From contig CADBYZ010000024.1 in assembly GCA_902799075.1 (NCBI GenBank), positions 1 to 62,209 of the forward strand: a stretch of DNA of 62,209 nt, given 5' to 3'. The stretch is from Oscillospiraceae bacterium. GTDB taxonomy: Bacteria > Bacillota > Clostridia > Oscillospirales > Oscillospiraceae. The translations under genes and the position numbers were made by a program. The notes below the pieces were generated by a model. That model saw only the letters and a program-made list of their open reading frames with translations. It made no database searches and was not told the origin of the DNA. This document shows, in pieces, positions 27,243-35,497 of this stretch; the stretch's first letter is position 1; each line of letters begins with the position of its first letter.

Positions 27243-28531
27243 TTCTTATCCTTCAAGATTTTTTCAAACGCCTGGCGGTGAGGATCGTGTCCCGGCTCGG
27301 ACTCCACCAGGATGTTGCCGCGGTAGCGGTAGCCGCTTTCCCGCAGGAGGCTCTGCATGGGCTTGTTCTTCTTGTGGGTGTCCACGCGGATGCACTTAAG
27401 GCCGTAGACACGGGTCTGCTCCTCGGCACAGCGGATCAGAGCCTGGGAGATGCCGCTGCCGCGGTACTCCTTTGCCGCCGCTGCCCGGTGCAGGACGCAA
27501 TACGGGATGTCCGCCGACCACTTGCCGTCAGTGATTTCGTCATAGCTCGGTTCGGGCAGAGGGCTCAGCACAAAGAAGGCGGGGATGTCCGCGCCGTGGG
27601 TCAGGACGAAACACTGACCCAGGCGAATGTCCTCCTCGAAGCGGGCAGCGTCCGGGTAGGGGCCCTGCCACTGGTCGACATGGTAGCGGCGAAGGCTCTC
27701 GCGAGCATCCTGCACGATCTCCAGAATGCGGGGGATGTCCCCGGTCTCGGCGGGGCGGTAAGTCACCGGCTCGGTGAGCCGCTTCCTCCCCTGCTCCTTT
27801 TCCAGCTCCCGCAGGAGTTTTCTGTCCTCGTCGGTCTGCGGCTCAAAGGCGGCGAACATGTCGGGCCGCTTGTCGCGTGTGCGCTCCAGCTGCTTTTTGC
27901 GCCGCCAGTGCTCGATGCGGGCGTGGTCGCCGTTCAGCAAAATTTCCGGCACGGCGCGGCCCTCCCAGGTCTCCGGGCGGGTGTACTGGGGGTACTCGAG
28001 AAGCCCGTCCCAGTGGCTCTCGCCGATGTAGCACTGCTCATCGGCAAGCACGCCGGGCACAAGGCGGCACACCGAGTCCGCCACCGCCATAGCCGCGATC
28101 TCCCCGCCGGTGAGCACAAAGTCGCCGAGGGAGATTTCCTCGTCCACGCACTGCTCAATAAAGCGCTCGTCCACGCCCTCATAGTGGCCGCAGATCAGCA
28201 CCAGGTGGTCGTAGTCCCGATTGAGGCGTTTGGCCGTCTCCTGGGTGTAGGGCTTGCCCTGGGGGGACATGTAGATAACGCGCGAGCGCAGGCCCCCGGC
28301 GCTCTCCATCACATGGTCAAGGCACGACTTGAGCGGCTGGGCCATCATCACGCAGCCGAAGCCGCCGCCGTAGGGGTAGTCGTCCACCTGCTTCTGTTTG
28401 TTTTTGGTGAAGTCCCGGATCTGGACGCAGTTGATGTCCACGATCCCCTTCTTGGCCGCTCTGCCGATGATGCTCTCATGCAGCACTGCGCTGACGGTGT
28501 CGGGGAAAAGGGTCAGAATGTCGATTCTCAT
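27239..28531 (-). CDS. trmD: tRNA (guanine-37-N1)-methyltransferase fused to a GNAT acetyltransferase domain
   Basis: A 430-residue fusion. Residues 1 to about 245 are a complete TrmD: MRIDILTLFPD, YPYGGGFGCVM, YMSPQGKPYTQE, LICGHYEGVDERF, the trefoil-knot segment SLGDFVLTGGEIAAMAV, and GDHARIEHWRRKKQL. This part makes m1G37 in tRNA. A linker (ELEKEQGRKRLTEPVTYRPA) leads to a GNAT fold from about 255 to 425, with YCVLHRAAAAKEYRGSGISQ as the acetyl-CoA loop and GLKCIRVDTHKKNKPMQSLL as the following core. Reading is continuous, with no sign of a frameshift joining two genes. It lies between rimM and rsmA. The acetyltransferase target is unknown. Confidence 0.95.
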   Translation of the reverse strand: MRIDILTLFPDTVSAVLHESIIGRAAKKGIVDINCVQIRDFTKNKQKQVDDYPYGGGFGCVMMAQPLKSCLDHVMESAGGLRSRVIYMSPQGKPYTQETAKRLNRDYDHLVLICGHYEGVDERFIEQCVDEEISLGDFVLTGGEIAAMAVADSVCRLVPGVLADEQCYIGESHWDGLLEYPQYTRPETWEGRAVPEILLNGDHARIEHWRRKKQLERTRDKRPDMFAAFEPQTDEDRKLLRELEKEQGRKRLTEPVTYRPAETGDIPRILEIVQDARESLRRYHVDQWQGPYPDAARFEEDIRLGQCFVLTHGADIPAFFVLSPLPEPSYDEITDGKWSADIPYCVLHRAAAAKEYRGSGISQALIRCAEEQTRVYGLKCIRVDTHKKNKPMQSLLRESGYRYRGNILVESEPGHDPHRQAFEKILKDKK

Positions 28532-28532
28532 G

Positions 28533-29024
28533 TCACATGCCCTCGATCAGGTGAACGGTGATAAGCCCCGCGTCGGCATCGGTCTTTTTGATAAACTCCG
28601 GCACGGCGGGGATCAGGTGCTCGCCCTCCCCTTTCACCACGTAGATGTTGGAGGCGGGCGTTTCCATGACCTCGGTCAAGGTACCGATCTCCGCGCCGGC
28701 CTCATTGACGACCTTCGCGCCGATGATGTCCTGGAGGAAGAAGGCGCCGCGAGGCAAGGCCGCGTCCTCACGGCGGACGGAGACGTTTTTGCCCTTGAGG
28801 CGCATGGCGGCGTTCACGTCGTCGATGCCCTCCAGCCGCGCGATCACGAAGCCCTTGTGCGTCTTTGCCCCCAGTACCTTCAGCTCCTCGCCGGAATCGA
28901 GTACAAGGCGCTTGAAGCTTTTGAAAAACTGCGGCGAGTCCAGCCACACCTCGATCTTGACCTCGCCCTGTACCCCGTGGGTATTGACGATGCGCCCGGC
29001 CTCGATCAGCGCTTTTTTCTCCAT
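28533..29024 (-). CDS. rimM: Ribosome maturation factor RimM
   Basis: A 163-residue RimM with the N-terminal beta-barrel (AGRIVNTHGVQGEVKIEVWL) and the PRC-barrel with DAALPRGAFFLQDIIGAKVV. It helps 30S head assembly, binding ribosomal protein S19. It is directly followed by the trmD fusion, one base apart, as in many Bacillota. The ATG follows GGGAGGAAG. A promoter at 29063-29090 and a terminator at 29289-29314 separate it from rpsP-khpA, which are usually co-transcribed with it. Confidence 0.95.
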   Translation of the reverse strand: MEKKALIEAGRIVNTHGVQGEVKIEVWLDSPQFFKSFKRLVLDSGEELKVLGAKTHKGFVIARLEGIDDVNAAMRLKGKNVSVRREDAALPRGAFFLQDIIGAKVVNEAGAEIGTLTEVMETPASNIYVVKGEGEHLIPAVPEFIKKTDADAGLITVHLIEGM

Positions 29025-29062
29025 GGTCTTCCTCCCGTGACATTTTCTGTATGTAACAATTT

Positions 29063-29090
29063 ATTATACCACAGCAGAGACGATTTGCAA
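29063..29090 (-). promoter_or_regulatory. Sigma-A type promoter for rimM-trmD-rsmA
   Basis: On the minus strand TTGCAA (29090-29085), 16-bp spacer, TATAAT (29068-29063), about 40 bases before the rimM ATG. Upstream, between 29100 and 29180, two small perfect hairpins occur (CCTTCCCC/GGGGAAGG and ACAGAGCG/CGCTCTGT). Confidence 0.75.
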
Positions 29091-29288
29091 ACAGTTTGGT
29101 TATGAAAAAGCCTTCCCCCGGAGGGGAAGGTGAAGTAAAGGCGTTTAAAAACAAAACAGAGCGCCTGACCGCTCTGTTAGTTTAAGGAGTTATTCAAATG
29201 TTCTTTGCTGCTTGCGAGTATAGAATAACAAAAAGATATTTCAGAGATAATACCGAAATTGTTTCGTCTTTGTAAAATCAAAAAAATA

Positions 29289-29314
29289 TTTCCCCCGGCA
29301 TGTGCCGGGGGAAA
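29289..29314 (-). terminator. Intrinsic terminator after khpA
   Basis: Perfect 12-bp inverted repeat TTTCCCCCGGCA / TGCCGGGGGAAA with a two-base loop, followed on the minus strand by ATATTTTTTTGAT. It lies eight bases after the khpA stop and should end the rpsP-khpA transcript. Confidence 0.9.
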
Positions 29315-29321
29315 CGGAAGA

Positions 29322-29552
29322 TCAGTCCATAATCTCAACTGATACTTTTTTGCCCTTTCTCTGGGCGACGGCCCGCATGAGGATGCGGATCTGCTTGACA
29401 ATCCTCCCCTGCCGGCCGATGACCTTGCCCATGTCGCCGTCGGCGACGCGAACCTCATAGACGATCTCGCCGTCGGCTTTGCGCTCGGTCACAGAAACCT
29501 GATCGGGATTGTCGACCAGGTTCTGCACGATATAGGTCAAAAGCTCTTTCAT
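29322..29552 (-). CDS. khpA: KH-domain RNA-binding protein KhpA
   Basis: A 76-residue single type-II KH-domain protein (YlqC family). The RNA-binding loop reads GDMGKVIGRQGRIVKQIR with the GxxG core GRQG. The start MKELLTYIVQNLVDNPDQ and end KKVSVEIMD are typical. In Bacillota it partners with the Jag/KhpB protein in small-RNA binding and cell-envelope control. It follows rpsP by 20 bases. Confidence 0.95.
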   Translation of the reverse strand: MKELLTYIVQNLVDNPDQVSVTERKADGEIVYEVRVADGDMGKVIGRQGRIVKQIRILMRAVAQRKGKKVSVEIMD

Positions 29553-29572
29553 GCGGTCATGAACTCCTTAAA

Positions 29573-29809
29573 TTAGGCCTCGACTTTCTTGAGCAGGCCG
29601 CGTACGGTATCGGTGGGCTGAGCGCCGTTGGCGATCCAGTACTTTGCGCGCTCCATATCGACCTTGATCTTCTCGCTGTCAGCCATAGGATCGTACATGC
29701 CGATCTCCTCGATGAAACGGCCGTCACGCGGGCTGCGGGAATCCGCAACGACGATGCGATAGTAAGGTGCCTTCTTGGCGCCCATTCTGCGAAGTCTGAT
29801 TTTAACCAT
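29573..29809 (-). CDS. rpsP: 30S ribosomal protein S16
   Basis: A 78-residue S16 with the standard start [20 protein letters not shown] and the conserved [21 protein letters not shown]. It binds 16S rRNA early in 30S assembly. It starts the rpsP-khpA pair and lies downstream of ffh, as in many Bacillota. Confidence 0.97.
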   Translation of the reverse strand: MVKIRLRRMGAKKAPYYRIVVADSRSPRDGRFIEEIGMYDPMADSEKIKVDMERAKYWIANGAQPTDTVRGLLKKVEA

Positions 29810-29957
29810 GTATATTCACCTCCATAGTTTTTTCAAATATCTATTACAAAGCGCTGTGCGCTGAGTAATCACGTCAGAAGAAGCTCGTTGCGTTCCGTTT
29901 TTGCGGTTTGCGTAAGTGCCGCGAAAACTCCACATCCGCTCCCTCCTTCTTCCTTCC

Positions 29958-29992
29958 CGATTCAAACCCGCTGCGCTGGGCTTTGAATCGGT
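29958..29992. terminator. Hairpin after ffh
   Basis: Inverted repeat CCGATTCAAA(CCC) / (GGG)CTTTGAATCGG enclosing a short GCTGCGC loop, immediately after the ffh stop codon. On the minus strand no U-tract follows, so it may be a weak terminator or processing hairpin between ffh and rpsP. Confidence 0.55.
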
Positions 29993-29993
29993 T

Positions 29994-31364
29994 TTAGAAT
30001 CCGGGGAAGCCGCCGAAGAGACCGCCGCCTCCGCCGCCCATGCGGCCCATCTTCTTTTGCAGCTTCTTCATATTCTTGCCGGTCAGCTGCTTTGTCATCT
30101 GCTGCATAGCCTCAAACTGCTTGAGCAGGCGGTTGACATCCACCACCGTGGTGCCGGAGCCAGCGGCCACGCGCTTTTTGCGGCTGGAGTTGAGGATCGC
30201 GGGATTTTCCCGTTCGGCTTTCGTCATGGACAGGATGATGGCCTCCTGGCGCGCCATGGCCTTGTCGTCGAGCTTGACGCCCTTGAGAGCCTTGGAATCC
30301 ACACCCGGCAGCATGCTCAGCACGCTCTCCAAGTCGCCCATGTTTTTCAGCTGGTTCATCTGGTCCAGGTAGTCGCTGAGCGTGAAGCGGTTTGCCCGCA
30401 GTCTCTCGGCGGCTTCCAAGGCCTTCTTCTCGTCAAAGCTCTGCTGTGCCTTCTCAATCAGCGTCAGCATGTCGCCCATGCCGAGGATACGCGAAGCCAT
30501 GCGGTCGGGGTAGAAGGGTTCGATCATGTCGAGCTTCTCACCCACACCGATGAACTTGATCGGCTTGCCGGTGGCGGCCGTGATGGACAGGGCCGCGCCG
30601 CCCCTCGCGTCGCCGTCAAGCTTTGTGAGCATGACGCCGGTCACGTCCAGCGCCTCGTCGAAGGCACTCGCCGCGCTCACCGCGTCCTGGCCGGTCATGG
30701 CGTCTACCACAAGCAGGATCTCAGCGGGCTCGACCGCGGCCTTGATGTTCTTGAGCTCGTCCATGAGCGCCTCGTCGATGTGCAGGCGTCCGGCGGTGTC
30801 GAGGAAGACCAGGTCGTTGCCGTGCTTTTTGGCGTGCTCGATGGCGGCCTTGGCGATGTCGACGGGATTCGTGGTGCCCATCTGGAAGACGGGGATATCG
30901 AGCTGCGCGCCCACGGTCTCCAGCTGCTTGATGGCGGCGGGACGGTAGATATCACAGGCGGCGAGCAGCGGGCGCTTGCCCTGCTTTCGCATGTAGGCGG
31001 CGAGCTTTGCGCCGTTGGTGGTCTTGCCCGCGCCCTGCAGGCCGACAAGCATCACGACGCTCGGGGACTTGGAGCTGATGTTGAGCTTGCGGTTTTCGCT
31101 GCCCATGAGAGTGCACAGCTCGTCGTTGACGATCTTGATGACCATCTGGGCGGGGTTCAGGGCCTCCAGCACGTCCGAACCGACGGCCTTGGCGGTAACG
31201 GACTTGGTAAAGTCGCGCACGACCTTATAGCTCACGTCCGCCTCAAGCAGGGCCATGCGCACCTCGCGCATTGCCTCCTTGACATCGTTCTCGGTCAGCC
31301 TGCCCTTGCCGCGCAGCTTCTTGAACGCCTCATTCAGTTTATCGGATAAGCTTTCAAACGCCAT
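29994..31364 (-). CDS. ffh: Signal recognition particle protein Ffh
   Basis: A 456-residue SRP54 GTPase. N domain (MAFESLSDKLNEAFKKLRGK), G domain with GLQGAGKTTNGAKLA, DIYRPAAIKQL, LDTAGRLHID, TKLDGDARGGAALS, and the methionine-rich M domain with MLPGV, NSSRKKRVAAGSGT (RNA-binding) and a Gly-rich C-terminus. It binds signal sequences on nascent membrane and secreted proteins and docks with FtsY. It follows ylxM by three bases, the usual arrangement. Confidence 0.97.
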   Translation of the reverse strand: MAFESLSDKLNEAFKKLRGKGRLTENDVKEAMREVRMALLEADVSYKVVRDFTKSVTAKAVGSDVLEALNPAQMVIKIVNDELCTLMGSENRKLNISSKSPSVVMLVGLQGAGKTTNGAKLAAYMRKQGKRPLLAACDIYRPAAIKQLETVGAQLDIPVFQMGTTNPVDIAKAAIEHAKKHGNDLVFLDTAGRLHIDEALMDELKNIKAAVEPAEILLVVDAMTGQDAVSAASAFDEALDVTGVMLTKLDGDARGGAALSITAATGKPIKFIGVGEKLDMIEPFYPDRMASRILGMGDMLTLIEKAQQSFDEKKALEAAERLRANRFTLSDYLDQMNQLKNMGDLESVLSMLPGVDSKALKGVKLDDKAMARQEAIILSMTKAERENPAILNSSRKKRVAAGSGTTVVDVNRLLKQFEAMQQMTKQLTGKNMKKLQKKMGRMGGGGGGLFGGFPGF

Positions 31365-31367
31365 GGT

Positions 31368-31718
31368 TCATTCCTCAAGCTGGTCAATCTCGCGCATGAT
31401 CTGAAGCGCGAGTCCCTTTGCGCTGCCCTCGGTCATCTCTCCGATCTGCTCCGCCTGTTTATGGATGGCTTCAAGAGTGCGTCTTGTACCCTCGAAACGG
31501 CGGATCAGTCCGGTCTTTTCTTCGATCTCCTTCATGGAGGCCTCCGCCCGGCGGATGTTGTCCCACACGCCCTGGCGCGAGATGCCGAGCTGGTCGGCGA
31601 TCTCCGACAGGGACAGGTCCTCGTTGTAATGCAGATCGAAGCACTCTCTCTGCTTGTCCGTCAAGAGCTCCCCGTAGAAATCCAGCAGCATGCTCTGGGT
31701 CCATCTGCTCTGCTCCAC
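31368..31718 (-). CDS. ylxM: YlxM-family DNA-binding/SRP-associated protein
   Basis: A 116-residue protein of the YlxM/p13 family with a sigma-70-region-4-like helix-turn-helix (LSLSEIADQLGISRQGVWDN) and a following helical part. The family start FYGELLTDKQRECFDLHYNE is clear. In Gram-positive bacteria it is linked to SRP, and in streptococci stimulates Ffh activity. The GTG start follows AGGGAGG. It precedes ffh by three bases, so the two are co-translated. Confidence 0.95.
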   Translation of the reverse strand: MEQSRWTQSMLLDFYGELLTDKQRECFDLHYNEDLSLSEIADQLGISRQGVWDNIRRAEASMKEIEEKTGLIRRFEGTRRTLEAIHKQAEQIGEMTEGSAKGLALQIMREIDQLEE

Positions 31719-31814
31719 GGTGCGCGCCTCCCTGTCAAGTATCGAAGCTTAACAGAGTATACGCTTGTTCTTCCGGTCTGTCAAGTGTTTTTTCTTGTCA
31801 GCATATGAGAATTT

Positions 31815-31839
31815 GAGGGCGGCCCGACGGGCCGCCCTC
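31815..31839 (-). terminator. Terminator after cysK
   Basis: Inverted repeat GAGGGCGGCCC / GGGCCGCCCTC with a three-base loop, 22 bases past the cysK stop codon on the minus strand. The following bases (AAATTCTC) are only mildly T-rich. Confidence 0.75.
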
Positions 31840-31861
31840 TGGAGATGCTGTATGGCTTTTG

Positions 31862-32794
31862 TCAATCTGCAAACAGCGCCGTGGAGTAGTAGCGGTCGCC
31901 GCTGTCGGGGAGCAGGGCAACGATGGTCTTGCCGTGGTTTGCCGTCAGCTTTGCAAGCTCGATGCCCGCATGAAGCGCTGCGCCCGAGGAGATGCCGACG
32001 GAGATGCCCTCCTTCTTTGCCAGGAGCTTTGCCGCGGCGAACGCGTCCTCGTTCTTTACCGGGAACACCTGATCGTAGACCTTCGTATTGAGCACGTCCG
32101 GCACGAAGCCCGCGCCGATGCCCTGGATCTTGTGGCCGCCCGCTCTGCCTTCGGAGAGGACCGGCGAGTCGGCGGGCTCCACCGCCACAACTTTGACGGA
32201 GGGCTTCTGCTCCTTGAGGTATTCGCCCGTGCCGGTGACGGTGCCGCCGGTGCCGACGCCCGCGATGAAGATATCGACCTCGCCGTCGGTGTCGCGCCAG
32301 ATCTCCGGGCCGGTGGTGGCCTTATGGATAGCGGGGTTTGCGGGGTTTACAAACTGGCCGGGGATGAAGCTGTCAGGCAGCTCCTTGGCGAGTTCCTCAG
32401 CCTTGGCGATGGCGCCCTTCATGCCCTTGCTGCCCTCGGTCAGCACCAGCTCCGCACCGTAGGCTTTCAGGATGTTGCGGCGCTCGACGCTCATGGTCTC
32501 GGGCATGGTGAGGATGATACGGTAGCCCTTGGCGGCGGCGATGGCCGCAAGGCCGATGCCGGTGTTGCCGGAGGTAGGCTCGATGATAACGGAGCCTTCT
32601 TTCAGCAGTCCCTTTGCCTCCGCGTCCTCGATCATCGCCTTGGCGATGCGGTCCTTGACGCTGCCTGCGGGGTTTAAGTATTCGAGCTTCACCAGGAGCC
32701 TTGCCTCCAGGCCCAGCTCTTTTTCCAGATTGGTGACCTCCACCAGCGGTGTGTTGCCGATGAGTCCCAGTGTGCCTTTATAAATTTTTGCCAT
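31862..32794 (-). CDS. cysK: Cysteine synthase A (O-acetylserine sulfhydrylase)
   Basis: A 310-residue PLP enzyme that makes cysteine from O-acetylserine and sulfide. Motifs: [25 protein letters not shown] with the PLP lysine, [11 protein letters not shown] for substrate binding, [15 protein letters not shown] for the cofactor phosphate, and [12 protein letters not shown]. The ATG follows AGGAGG; a longer in-frame extension upstream runs through structured leader sequence and is not used. It lies downstream of iscS-iscU, placing cysteine supply next to cysteine desulfurase. Confidence 0.96.
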   Translation of the reverse strand: MAKIYKGTLGLIGNTPLVEVTNLEKELGLEARLLVKLEYLNPAGSVKDRIAKAMIEDAEAKGLLKEGSVIIEPTSGNTGIGLAAIAAAKGYRIILTMPETMSVERRNILKAYGAELVLTEGSKGMKGAIAKAEELAKELPDSFIPGQFVNPANPAIHKATTGPEIWRDTDGEVDIFIAGVGTGGTVTGTGEYLKEQKPSVKVVAVEPADSPVLSEGRAGGHKIQGIGAGFVPDVLNTKVYDQVFPVKNEDAFAAAKLLAKKEGISVGISSGAALHAGIELAKLTANHGKTIVALLPDSGDRYYSTALFAD

Positions 32795-32819
32795 GATGAT
32801 TCCTCCTAAAGAGATTTTA

Positions 32820-33016
32820 TAAAATGCTTCTGCAACTTGCTCCAGGGCATATTTCCCTCCCCGAAGGGAATTGAAATCGTTTTTGAGGGAGCTTTGCTTT
32901 CTCAAAAACACCTTAGGTGAGCAAAACGAACCCTCGCGCCGACCAAACATGGCGTGTCACGCACCGCCATGTGCGATAAGCGCGAGTTCTCAATTGCGAA
33001 CATCGTTCGCAATTGA
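32820..33016 (-). other. Structured leader between iscU and cysK
   Basis: About 200 bases with several perfect or near-perfect stems on the minus strand: CAATTGCGAAC/GTTCGCAATTG (32991-33015, encoding the last iscU codons), CTCGCGC/GCGCGAG enclosing ACATGGCG/CGCCATGT, and GTTTTTGAG/CTCAAAAAC. No T-box sequence is evident and I do not recognise a known riboswitch. It could be a set of dispersed palindromes or a cis-regulatory leader of cysK. Confidence 0.5.
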
Positions 33017-33397
33017 TTTTTTCTCCGGATGCTTGTTGTAGTAGTCGTCCAGCGCGGACTGGATGGCCTCCTCGGCAAGCACACTACAGTGCATCTTATA
33101 GTCCGGCAAACCGTCCAGCGCCTCGGCCACGGCCTTGTTGGTAAGCTGCATGGCCTCCGAGACTGGCTTGCCCTTGATGAGCTCGGTGGCCATGGAACTG
33201 GAGGCGATGGCGCTGCCGCAGCCGAAGGTCTCAAACTTCACATCCGTGACCACATCGTCGTCGATCTTGAGGTACATCTTCATGATATCGCCGCACTTGG
33301 CGTTGCCGACCTCGCCCACACCGTCGGCGTTTTCAATGACGCCCACGTTGCGGGGATTGCGGAAATGATCCATTACCTTTTCACTGTATAATGCCAT
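32990..33397 (-). CDS. iscU: Fe-S cluster assembly scaffold IscU/NifU-N
   Basis: A 135-residue scaffold protein of the IscU family. Cluster ligands are visible in GNAKCGDIMKMYLKID, FGCGSAIASSSM and YKMHCSVLAEEA (three conserved Cys). The start MALYSEKVMDHFRNPRNVG is typical, and AGGAGG precedes the ATG at 33397. The last residues SIANDVRN are encoded by a perfect hairpin and look like an added tail. It follows iscS by 13 bases and assembles Fe-S clusters with sulfur from that desulfurase. Confidence 0.95.
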   Translation of the reverse strand: MALYSEKVMDHFRNPRNVGVIENADGVGEVGNAKCGDIMKMYLKIDDDVVTDVKFETFGCGSAIASSSMATELIKGKPVSEAMQLTNKAVAEALDGLPDYKMHCSVLAEEAIQSALDDYYNKHPEKKSIANDVRN

Positions 33398-33410
33398 TTT
33401 CTTTTCCTCC

Positions 33411-34598
33411 TTAGAGAATGAAGGGCGTTTTCCCGCTCTTGAGGTCACGCCACACCGGCGAGAAGCCGCGCAGGTATTCCACGACTTCCTTCACATTCCG
33501 GATAATGTATTCGATCTCCTCCGCCGTCGCGTCCTCCCCGATGCTGAGTCTCAGGGAGCCGTGTGCCACATCATGCACCCGTCCGATGGCCAGCAGCACA
33601 TGGCTCGGATCCAGGGAGCCCGAGGTGCAGGCGCTGCCGGAGGAGGCGGAGATGCCTCGATCATCCAGCAGCAGGAGCAGGGATTCTCCCTCGATGCCCT
33701 CAAAGCAGAAGTTCACGTTGCCTGGCAGACGCTTTTTTGCGTCGCCGTTGAGCGCGGAGTGCTCGATTTTGCTCAGTCCCTCGATGAGCCTGTCACGCTG
33801 GGCTTGCATGTGCGCTGTATTTTCCGCCATGTGGTCAGCCGATTCCTTGAGTGCCGCCGCCATACCGACGATGCCGGCCACATTCTCGGTGCCCGCGCGC
33901 TTGCCGCGCTCCTGGGCGCCGCCCTCGATGAGATTTGTGAGGCGGATGCCCTTGCGGGCGTAGAGGAAACCGGTGCCCTTGGGGCCGTGGAACTTGTGGG
34001 CCGAGGCGGAGAGCATGTCGATGTTGTCGGCCTTCACATCAATCGGCAGGTGGCCTGTGGCCTGCACCGCGTCGGTGTGGAAGAGGACGCCGTGCTTACG
34101 GCAGACCGCGCCGATCTCCCGGATGGGCTGGATGGTGCCGATCTCATTGTTTGCGAACATGATCGTGACAAGACACGTATCCTCCCGGATCGCGGCCTCC
34201 ACCTCTTCGGGGCGGACAAGCCCGTCCGAGTGCACGTCCAGAAGCGTCACCTCGAAGCCCTCCTGCTCCAGCTTCTTGAGGGTATGGAGCACGGCGTGGT
34301 GCTCGAAAGCCGTGGAGATGATGTGCTTCTTCCCGGTTTTCTGACCGAGCGCAGCGGCGCTGCGGATGGCCTGGTTGTCGGCCTCGCTGCCGCCGGAGGT
34401 GAAGAGGATCTCGCGCGGCTCGGCGTTGATGACAGAGGCCACATCCGCGCGGGCCCGCTCCAGACTCTCCTTTGCGTGCTGGCCGATGGTGTAGAGGCTG
34501 GAGGGGTTGCCATAGTCGGCTTCCATACACCCGAGCATCGCGTCGATGGCGGTGCGGCTCATCTTCGTTGTGGCCGCGTTGTCTGCGTATATCTGCAT
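33411..34598 (-). CDS. iscS: Cysteine desulfurase IscS/NifS
   Basis: A 395-residue PLP enzyme that mobilises sulfur from cysteine for Fe-S clusters. Key parts: [11 protein letters not shown] start, [40 protein letters not shown], the PLP lysine in [20 protein letters not shown], and the active-site loop [17 protein letters not shown] with the catalytic Cys. It is the first gene of the iscS-iscU-cysK group and is divergent from the Rrf2 regulator gene. A consensus promoter and palindrome lie between them. Confidence 0.97.
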   Translation of the reverse strand: MQIYADNAATTKMSRTAIDAMLGCMEADYGNPSSLYTIGQHAKESLERARADVASVINAEPREILFTSGGSEADNQAIRSAAALGQKTGKKHIISTAFEHHAVLHTLKKLEQEGFEVTLLDVHSDGLVRPEEVEAAIREDTCLVTIMFANNEIGTIQPIREIGAVCRKHGVLFHTDAVQATGHLPIDVKADNIDMLSASAHKFHGPKGTGFLYARKGIRLTNLIEGGAQERGKRAGTENVAGIVGMAAALKESADHMAENTAHMQAQRDRLIEGLSKIEHSALNGDAKKRLPGNVNFCFEGIEGESLLLLLDDRGISASSGSACTSGSLDPSHVLLAIGRVHDVAHGSLRLSIGEDATAEEIEYIIRNVKEVVEYLRGFSPVWRDLKSGKTPFIL

Positions 34599-34639
34599 TC
34601 GATTGTCTCCTTTGGTGGTTGGTTGTTTAATCTGTGCGT

Positions 34640-34673
34640 ACTATACACCTATTCGCCTATAATGTCAATAGGT
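34640..34673 (-). promoter_or_regulatory. iscS promoter with overlapping palindromic operator
   Basis: On the minus strand TTGACA (34668-34663), exactly 17 bp, then TATAGT (34645-34640), 42 bases before the iscS ATG. A perfect 7-bp inverted repeat ACCTATT...AATAGGT (34647-34673) covers the -35 box and the spacer. The position is ideal for repression by the divergent Rrf2 protein. The operator assignment is inference. Confidence 0.78.
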
Positions 34674-34691
34674 ATTTATTTTTCAAGGGAC

Positions 34692-34721
34692 TTGATTTTT
34701 CTTTCCGCCCATTGGTATAAT
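34692..34721 (+). promoter_or_regulatory. iscR promoter
   Basis: TTGATT (34692-34697), 18-bp spacer and consensus TATAAT (34716-34721), followed by AATAGGT-like TAGGTAAAAA and the start codon at 34750. The TATAATAGGT overlap could be a half-site for the same regulator as in the iscS promoter. Confidence 0.7.
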
Positions 34722-34749
34722 AGGTAAAAACGAAAAGGACGGTGACGAT

Positions 34750-35154
34750 ATGATTTCGACAAAGGGGCGCTACGCGCTGCGGGTGATGCTGGATCTGGCA
34801 CAGCAGGACCGGGAGAGCTATATCCCGCTCAAGGACATTGCCGAGCGGCAGGCGATCTCCAAAAAATATCTGGAGATCATCGTGCGCGAGCTGGTGGCCG
34901 GAAAGCTCATCGCCGGCGTGAGCGGCAAGGGCGGTGGCTATCGGCTCTGCCGCGCGCCGGAGGATTACAGTGTGGGGGAGATCCTGGAGCTGATGGAGGG
35001 GCCGCTTTCGCCGGTGGCCTGCCTGGCCTGTGACGCGGCCCCCTGCCCCCGGGCCGCCGAGTGCCAGACCCTGCCTCTATGGGAGGGCTATGACCAGCTG
35101 ACGCATGAATACTTTTACTCAAAGCGTCTGACGGATCTGATGAAAAAACCGTAA
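34750..35154 (+). CDS. iscR: Rrf2-family Fe-S cluster regulator, IscR-like
   Basis: A 134-residue winged-helix Rrf2 protein. The N-terminal helix-turn-helix reads MISTKGRYALRVMLDLAQQ ... LKDIAERQAISKKYLEIIV, followed by a wing (GVSGKGGGYRLCR). Three clustered cysteines in VACLACDAAPCPRAAECQ match the [2Fe-2S] ligand region of IscR, supporting cluster sensing over the cysteine-sensing CymR branch. It is divergent from iscS and probably autoregulates and represses the iscS-iscU genes when clusters are plentiful. Confidence 0.9.
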   Translation: MISTKGRYALRVMLDLAQQDRESYIPLKDIAERQAISKKYLEIIVRELVAGKLIAGVSGKGGGYRLCRAPEDYSVGEILELMEGPLSPVACLACDAAPCPRAAECQTLPLWEGYDQLTHEYFYSKRLTDLMKKP

Positions 35155-35173
35155 AACTTTTTTGCGAAAGCGC

Positions 35174-35246
35174 TTGCATTACGCTGCCGGGTGTGCTACA
35201 ATTCGTTTTGCGTCTTGTAACTATGCTTTTGCGGCACAATCAAGAC
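35174..35246 (+). promoter_or_regulatory. rpmE promoter and leader stem
   Basis: TTGCAT (35174-35179), 17-bp spacer, TACAAT (35197-35202). The 65-base leader holds a stem GTCTTG (35212-35217) / CAAGAC (35241-35246) closing a 23-base loop, shortly before the AGATTGAGGAG ribosome binding site. Autoregulatory leaders for L31 genes are known in several bacterial groups; assignment here is inference. Confidence 0.55.
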
Positions 35247-35272
35247 AGCCTTAGATTGAGGAGATAAGTAAC

Positions 35273-35473
35273 ATGAAGTCTGGCATCCATCCCAATTACC
35301 AGCCGACCACCATCCGCTGCGCCTGCGGCGCCGTCATCGAGACCGGCTCCACCAAGAAGGACATCACCGTTGAAATCTGTTCCAAGTGCCACCCCTTCTA
35401 CACCGGCAAGCAGAAGCTGGTCGACACCAGCGGCCGTGTTGATAAGTTCAACAAGAAGTACGGCATCAAGTAA
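35273..35473 (+). CDS. rpmE: 50S ribosomal protein L31
   Basis: A 66-residue L31 of the zinc-binding (C+) type: CACG near residue 16 and [13 protein letters not shown] near residue 37 carry the metal cysteines, and the protein ends [11 protein letters not shown]. It bridges the two ribosomal subunits and can act as a zinc store. It has its own promoter and a strong terminator. Confidence 0.97.
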   Translation: MKSGIHPNYQPTTIRCACGAVIETGSTKKDITVEICSKCHPFYTGKQKLVDTSGRVDKFNKKYGIK

Positions 35474-35497
35474 TTGGTTTTATAAAGCCTTTACGGC

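Noticed and set aside
27239..28531. TrmD-GNAT fusion as a sequencing artefact joining two genes
   Set aside because: The reading frame is continuous with a sensible linker, and no stop or start remnants are seen at the junction.
31862..32950. N-terminally extended CysK of 362 residues
   Set aside because: The extra 52 residues come from structured leader DNA; the ATG at 32794 has a perfect AGGAGG and starts at the normal family N-terminus.
32795..32989. T-box or SAM riboswitch upstream of cysK
   Set aside because: No T-box sequence, no specifier-like loop and no SAM-I core could be identified despite strong stems.
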